A stretch of 64,000 nucleotides of DNA, from positions 496,001-560,000 of the forward strand of contig NZ_QGNY01000002.1 of the NCBI RefSeq assembly GCF_003173575.1, read 5' to 3'. Source of the stretch: Pedobacter paludis (lineage in GTDB: Bacteria; Bacteroidota; Bacteroidia; Sphingobacteriales; Sphingobacteriaceae). The notes under the pieces were generated by a model, which did no database searches, was not told the DNA's origin, and saw only the letters and a list, made by a program, of their open reading frames with translations. This document shows positions 60,862 through 64,000 of the stretch, piece after piece (positions within the stretch are counted from its first letter, which is position 1; the number at the start of each line of letters is the position of its first letter). Both the position numbers and the translations under genes were made by a program.

Positions 60862-62082
60862 TTAGCTTGTTGATTTGGGTTTTTTCTTATGCCAAACCTT
60901 TTTCTTGCCATTATTTTGATGCGGTCTTTTCTCTTCTACATGGGTAATTTCCATGGCTGAAATATGCTCGGGCAAAGTCATTTTCGGAACTTCTTTTTCA
61001 ATAAGTTTCTCAATGTTATCAAACTTGCGTTTGTCTCTGCCGTTAACCAAGGTAATGGCCGTTCCTTTCGTCGAAGCTCTCGCCGTTCTCCCGATTCTGT
61101 GAACATAATCTGCAGGGTCGCCTGGAACATCGTAATTAATAACCAAATCCACACCCTCTACATCAATTCCTCGAGATAAAACATCAGTCCCGATAATGAT
61201 TGGCAACCTTTTATTTTTAAAAGCCAGTAAAATATCTTCACGCTCTTTCTGACCTAAATCAGAGTGGAAAGCATCTGCTTTGATGTTTAAACCCCTAAAT
61301 GTTTTGTATAAAGCTTTAACCTTTTCTTTTGTCGAGGCAAAAATAATGGCACTTTTATAGGTTCCATCTTTAAAAATATCAGTAAGCAAAGCTTGCTTTT
61401 GCTGGTCGTGGATAATATAAGCCTGTTGGTTAATTCCCTCAGCAGGTTTCGCAATAGAGATGGTAATTTGTTGCGGTTCGTGCAAAATTTTACCAGCCAT
61501 CGCCCTGATTTTTGGCGCCATTGTAGCCGAAAACAAAAGCGTTTGCCGTTTCTTCGGCAGGTAGCTTATAATGCGGATAATGTCATCATAGAAACCCATA
61601 TCCAACATTCTGTCGGCCTCATCTAAAATTAAATGTTGCAAATGTTCCAGCTTCAAAACACCAGAAGAAAGGTGCGCCATCAAGCGACCGGGCGTTGCAA
61701 TAATTACATCAACACCATCACGCATCGAGCGTTTTTGTTGTTCGTAAGCAATGCCATCGCCACCGCCGTAAACCGCAAGCGAACTAATGTTAGTAAAATA
61801 TGCAAGTGCTTCAACCTGTAAATCAATCTGTTGAGCAAGTTCGCGGGTTGGCGCTAAAATTAAAGTATTGTTGTGCCTGTCTTTCGCCCTCATTATTTTA
61901 TCCATCACGGGAAGTAAATAACTGGCGGTTTTTCCTGTTCCTGTTTGAGCGCAGGCAATAAGGTCGTGATTATCTAAAATTACGGGGATGGCTTGTTCTT
62001 GTATCGGAGTAGCGCTTTTATACCCCATGGCCATCAGGCCCTCGTATAAGTCGGGGTTAAAATTAAAGTCGTTAAAATTCAA
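60862..62082 (-). CDS. DEAD-box RNA helicase, RhlE-like
   Basis: A 406-residue ATP-dependent RNA helicase. Q motif SATPIQEQAIP, motif I AQTGTGKTAS, Ia PTRELAQQ, II DEAD (LILDEADRML), III SAT, IV-VI including GTDVLSRGIDVEGVDLVINYD and HRIGRTAR. The basic C-terminal tail (HQNNGKKKVWHKKKPK) is an RNA-binding extension. The start is TTG at 62082: no ATG or GTG lies between it and an in-frame upstream TAA, and the promoter at 62106-62137 leaves room for only a short leader. Confidence 0.93.
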   Translation of the reverse strand: MNFNDFNFNPDLYEGLMAMGYKSATPIQEQAIPVILDNHDLIACAQTGTGKTASYLLPVMDKIMRAKDRHNNTLILAPTRELAQQIDLQVEALAYFTNISSLAVYGGGDGIAYEQQKRSMRDGVDVIIATPGRLMAHLSSGVLKLEHLQHLILDEADRMLDMGFYDDIIRIISYLPKKRQTLLFSATMAPKIRAMAGKILHEPQQITISIAKPAEGINQQAYIIHDQQKQALLTDIFKDGTYKSAIIFASTKEKVKALYKTFRGLNIKADAFHSDLGQKEREDILLAFKNKRLPIIIGTDVLSRGIDVEGVDLVINYDVPGDPADYVHRIGRTARASTKGTAITLVNGRDKRKFDNIEKLIEKEVPKMTLPEHISAMEITHVEEKRPHQNNGKKKVWHKKKPKSTS

Positions 62083-62105
62083 TCTGTTATGTTTATGTCT
62101 TTTAG

Positions 62106-62137
62106 CAAAAGTACCTTAAAATACGGCGAATAGCAAA
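62106..62137 (-). promoter_or_regulatory. Promoter of the DEAD-box helicase gene
   Basis: Minus-strand TTTG (62134-62137), a 20-nt spacer and TACTTTTG (62106-62113) match both consensus elements. The distance to the TTG start at 62082 is 23 bases, which helps settle that start. Confidence 0.62.
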
Positions 62138-62201
62138 CGGGAGTTTAAACTCGATATGTTAAATGATTTGGAAAGCAATGTTCGGAGCATTTTGGTTGTG
62201 A

Positions 62202-62377
62202 TAGTCCCGCTTTTTGCTCCAATTTTTTTAAACTCCTGTCATGCTGAGGCACGAAGCATCTGTTTCATTGGTTACAGATGCTTCGTGCCTCAGCATGACA
62301 GCTTATTCGGGGTTGGTACAAACAAAAAGTATTTCCGCGACAATCGGGTTTAGATAACTCAATTCAGTGTAAGAAAC
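62202..62377. repeat. Dispersed repeat, copy 2, interrupted by a palindrome
   Basis: Matches 1519-1605 at its left end (TAGTCCCGC, TGCTC) and over 62324-62377, but the two parts are separated by the 66-bp palindrome at 62236-62301. The simplest reading is that the palindromic unit was inserted into a pre-existing repeat. Non-coding; part of the gap 62083-62650. Confidence 0.55.
62236..62301. repeat. Perfect 28-bp inverted repeat, family A variant
   Basis: Arms starting CTGTCATGCTGAGGCACGAAG are perfectly complementary over 28 bp around a 10-nt loop (TTCATTGGTT). The GAGGCACGAAGCA core is shared with the family A elements at 1634 and 43540, but the ends differ (CTGTCATGCT instead of CGTCATTGC). 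It is the least decayed palindrome in the window. Confidence 0.9.
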
Positions 62378-62400
62378 TTAGGTTGCAAAGCGCAAAACCC

Positions 62401-62520
62401 AACTTACGAAGTTTCACTGGGTTAAGTTGTAAGAAACTTCGCCAGTCTCAAAATTCAATTCCAGAGCTTATTAAACTTCCGAAGTTCTCCCACGCTTTGG
62501 CCTTTTAAACTTCGCAAGTT
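62401..62520. repeat. Three 13-bp palindromes AACTT-nnn-AAGTT
   Basis: At 62401-62413 (ACG centre), 62474-62486 (CCG centre) and 62508-62520 (CGC centre). All share the 5-3-5 layout of the GGATT-nCA-AATCC palindromes at 23577 and 41951. No gene overlaps them. Confidence 0.6.
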
Positions 62521-62593
62521 AAACTTACTTTTTCCGTGTCTTCTGCGTTTCCGTGGCAAAAAACCCTTGTGCTCTTTGTGGTAAAACCAAAAC

Positions 62594-62626
62594 CCAAAAA
62601 AGCCCCGATTGCAAAACAATCGAGGC
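62594..62626 (-). terminator. Terminator of the hsp20 operon
   Basis: GCCTCGATTG pairs with CAATCGGGGC (one G-T pair) around five bases, followed on the minus strand by a run of T; 24 bases past the hsp20 stop. Confidence 0.82.
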
Positions 62627-62650
62627 CTCAGAAATTATAATAGACGAAAC

Positions 62651-63094
62651 TTAGTTTACTGCAATATCTTTCGCAGGTATATTCGTTTCGGGGTTTTTAG
62701 GAAGTGTAACTTTTAAAATTCCATCAGCATATTTGGCCGATATATTTTCACTAAGTACTTTTCCGTTTAAAGCAAAAGCCCTTTCGAAAGCGCCGTTGCT
62801 GTACTCTCTTCTGCTAAATTTCTCTGCAGATTCTGCACCCTCTTTTGGTGTGTAAGAAATGGTTAAAACATCATCTTTCGTTACCACTTTCAAATCATCT
62901 TTTACCAACGCTGGTGCAAAAAGGTGAATGATGTAACTTTCATCTGTTTCTTCAATATTTGCAGGTACACGTCTGAAACCCTTTCCAAACATTTCTTCTG
63001 CATGGCGGGCAAATTTTCCGTGGTGATGACCACCAAATCTTCCGCCCCAACCTCTGTTCACTTTGCCTGAATGGCATCTATTTTCGTTATACAT
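62651..63094 (-). CDS. Small heat-shock protein, Hsp20 family
   Basis: A 147-residue alpha-crystallin domain chaperone that holds unfolding proteins. The domain runs from about residue 41 (RRVPANIEETDESYIIHLFAP) to VTLPKN, with the G-x-L motif GILKVTLPK. The N-terminus is Gly/His/Arg-rich (RGWGGRFGGHHHGKFARHAEE), which is unusual in composition and echoes the His-rich protein encoded upstream. Last gene of the tight run starting beyond 64000. Confidence 0.92.
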   Translation of the reverse strand: MYNENRCHSGKVNRGWGGRFGGHHHGKFARHAEEMFGKGFRRVPANIEETDESYIIHLFAPALVKDDLKVVTKDDVLTISYTPKEGAESAEKFSRREYSNGAFERAFALNGKVLSENISAKYADGILKVTLPKNPETNIPAKDIAVN

Positions 63095-63148
63095 TTTTTT
63101 AATTTTAATTGTTGTTAATCTGTTAATTTATCGGCCTAAGCCAATATT

Positions 63149-63532
63149 TTAATTGGAAACGCCGTACTCCGTTTTCGGAATTCCCAATAATTGTGAGATG
63201 ATGTTCGCGTACGGATAAGCAGGTGAGAAAACGGCATAATCGAATTTCAATCCTCTTATCTGCACCACGATATCATCAATAAACTTCATAGGTTCTAAAA
63301 GCGCCGTAATCAAACCTGATTTAGGTTTTTCGTTATCTTCCGTTGTATTGAAAACATCCAAATCTTTACTGTAAGCCTTAAAATCAGCACCAATACTTTC
63401 AATGGGTTGTTTAAATTCATCAGAACTGAAAAACGTTACTTGCTCGCCACGGGTAATCAACTCACTGGCCAAACTAAGATTTGGATTAACATCACTTTGT
63501 GACGGAACGCTTAAAAATAGAACTTGAGACAT
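63149..63532 (-). pseudogene. N-terminal fragment of an MGT-type glycosyltransferase
   Basis: 127 residues that resemble only the beginning of macrolide/UDP-glycosyltransferases (about 400 residues): VLFLSVPSQSDVNPNLSLASELITRGEQVTFFSSDEF, then LKFDYAVFSPAYPYANIISQLLGIP. The reading stops at GVSN, and the 54 bases to hsp20 hold no continuation in any frame. The donor-binding C-terminal half is missing, so it cannot be a working transferase. Either a truncated remnant kept in an operon or a short protein with a new role; the start lies four bases after the preceding stop. Confidence 0.65.
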
Positions 63533-63536
63533 CAGC

Positions 63537-63770
63537 TTATTTATTTAATGTTGTGCTATCAATTGGTGTTATCGAAGTATCAACAGCTTTTCTGTTGTGG
63601 TGACTGAAACCATGGTTTCTGTAATGTTCGTGGTTGCAGTCGTACTCGTGATAATGCCTGTTTTTGAAATCCAATCTATCGCGATAACCGTTCTTTACGG
63701 CGAATGCGTTTAAGCTGTAAAATGTTGCTCCTGCAACAGCTAAGGCTAATAATATTCTAAATGCTTTCAT
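63537..63770 (-). CDS. Small secreted histidine-rich protein
   Basis: 77 residues with an N-terminal signal peptide (LLALAVAGATFYSLNAFA) followed by a His/Tyr/Asn-rich segment containing NRHYHEYDCNHEHYRNHGF and SHHNRK: ten His and one Cys within about 30 residues. I do not recognise a family. Composition suggests metal binding (Ni, Zn or Cu) in the periplasm, but this is inference. Five bases separate it from the upstream small membrane protein gene. Confidence 0.65.
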   Translation of the reverse strand: MKAFRILLALAVAGATFYSLNAFAVKNGYRDRLDFKNRHYHEYDCNHEHYRNHGFSHHNRKAVDTSITPIDSTTLNK

Positions 63771-63775
63771 GGCGA

Positions 63776-64000
63776 TTAATAATTTACGTTAATGTTTTGA
63801 ACCGGACCATTTCCCTGAACTGCTGGTTTGTACCATTGGTTATCGATTGGAACTATCGGCGAATAGTAGTTTCCAAATCCCTCAAATCTGTTCGCAAAAT
63901 GGCGAGGTCTTCCGCCTCTGAAAATCATTTTGAACACAAAACCGATTATCATTACAGCGAAGATAAATTTGAATATAAATGGTATAAAGAAAGCGACTGC
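63776..64000 (-). CDS. Small membrane protein, partial at window end
   Basis: The last 74 codons of a minus-strand gene whose start lies beyond the window. A hydrophobic helix (FFIPFIFKFIFAVMIIGFVF) is followed by a polar tail (RGGRPRHFANRFEGFGNYYS) rich in Arg, Phe, Asn and Tyr, ending VQNINVNY. No family recognised. Five bases before the His-rich protein gene, so probably in the same operon. Confidence 0.6.
   Translation of the reverse strand, partial: AVAFFIPFIFKFIFAVMIIGFVFKMIFRGGRPRHFANRFEGFGNYYSPIVPIDNQWYKPAVQGNGPVQNINVNY

Noticed and set aside
41951..62520. CRISPR array
   Set aside because: The palindromes are scattered, of several families and without regular spacers or cas genes.

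Overview
The window is chromosomal DNA from a Bacteroidota bacterium, most likely a Sphingobacteriaceae member close to Pedobacter. The evidence is AT-rich DNA, an lpxC-fabZ fusion, PorX, a type IX secretion system (T9SS) type B cargo protein paired with a PorP/SprF-like protein, many promoters with a TAnnTTTG -7 box, no obvious Shine-Dalgarno dependence, and numerous short palindromic repeats between genes. There are no rRNA or tRNA genes, no CRISPR array, no prophage and no intact insertion sequence.

Layout. 1-7.8 kb (minus strand): two tandem EF-P genes, a repeat-rich gap with a candidate small RNA, an orphan ABC ATPase, a GNAT acetyltransferase, then the lipid A operon lpxD / lpxC-fabZ / lpxA downstream of an HD phosphohydrolase. 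7.9-11.4 kb (plus): porX, tsaE and alanine dehydrogenase. 11.5-15.9 kb: a group rich in cell-wall and D-Ala enzymes (VanX-like dipeptidase, SixA-like phosphatase, AONS-like PLP enzyme, esterase, DacB). 15.9-22 kb (plus): secreted proteases, a phosphodiester glycosidase, a lipoprotein and a cold-shock protein. 22.3-26.7 kb (mostly minus): ECF sigma factor and membrane partner, SMR exporter, MenI-like thioesterase, DinB protein and a sensor kinase. 26.9-29.4 kb: gltX and a YpfJ-type metallopeptidase. 29.5-36.4 kb: a six-gene signalling operon with two hybrid kinases, CheR, CheB and two single-domain receivers, but no chemoreceptor, CheA or CheW. 36.4-41.7 kb (minus): DUF3137/LemA and two tandem AsmA-like envelope proteins. 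42-49.5 kb (plus): miaB, a sigma-54 activator, lptE, a TPR-like protein, secG, groES and groEL. 49.8-57 kb: a 1795-residue T9SS type B protein overlapping its PorP/SprF partner, then MgtC and RDD proteins. 57.4-64 kb: L-serine dehydratase, AEC transporter, Dps, a DEAD-box helicase, and a tight operon of a small membrane protein, a His-rich protein, a glycosyltransferase fragment and Hsp20.

The genes fit together as envelope biogenesis (lpx, lptE, secG, AsmA-like, DacB, T9SS cargo and its PorX regulator), stress response (GroESL, Hsp20, Dps, Csp) and signal transduction. Most of the window is conserved housekeeping DNA. The least expected items are the EF-P paralogue that lost its tip lysine, the CheB/CheR-hybrid kinase operon, the unannotated small-RNA candidate, the nested palindromic repeats, and the His-rich/truncated-glycosyltransferase/Hsp20 operon. 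All functional calls come from reading motifs and family resemblance; no database search was possible.
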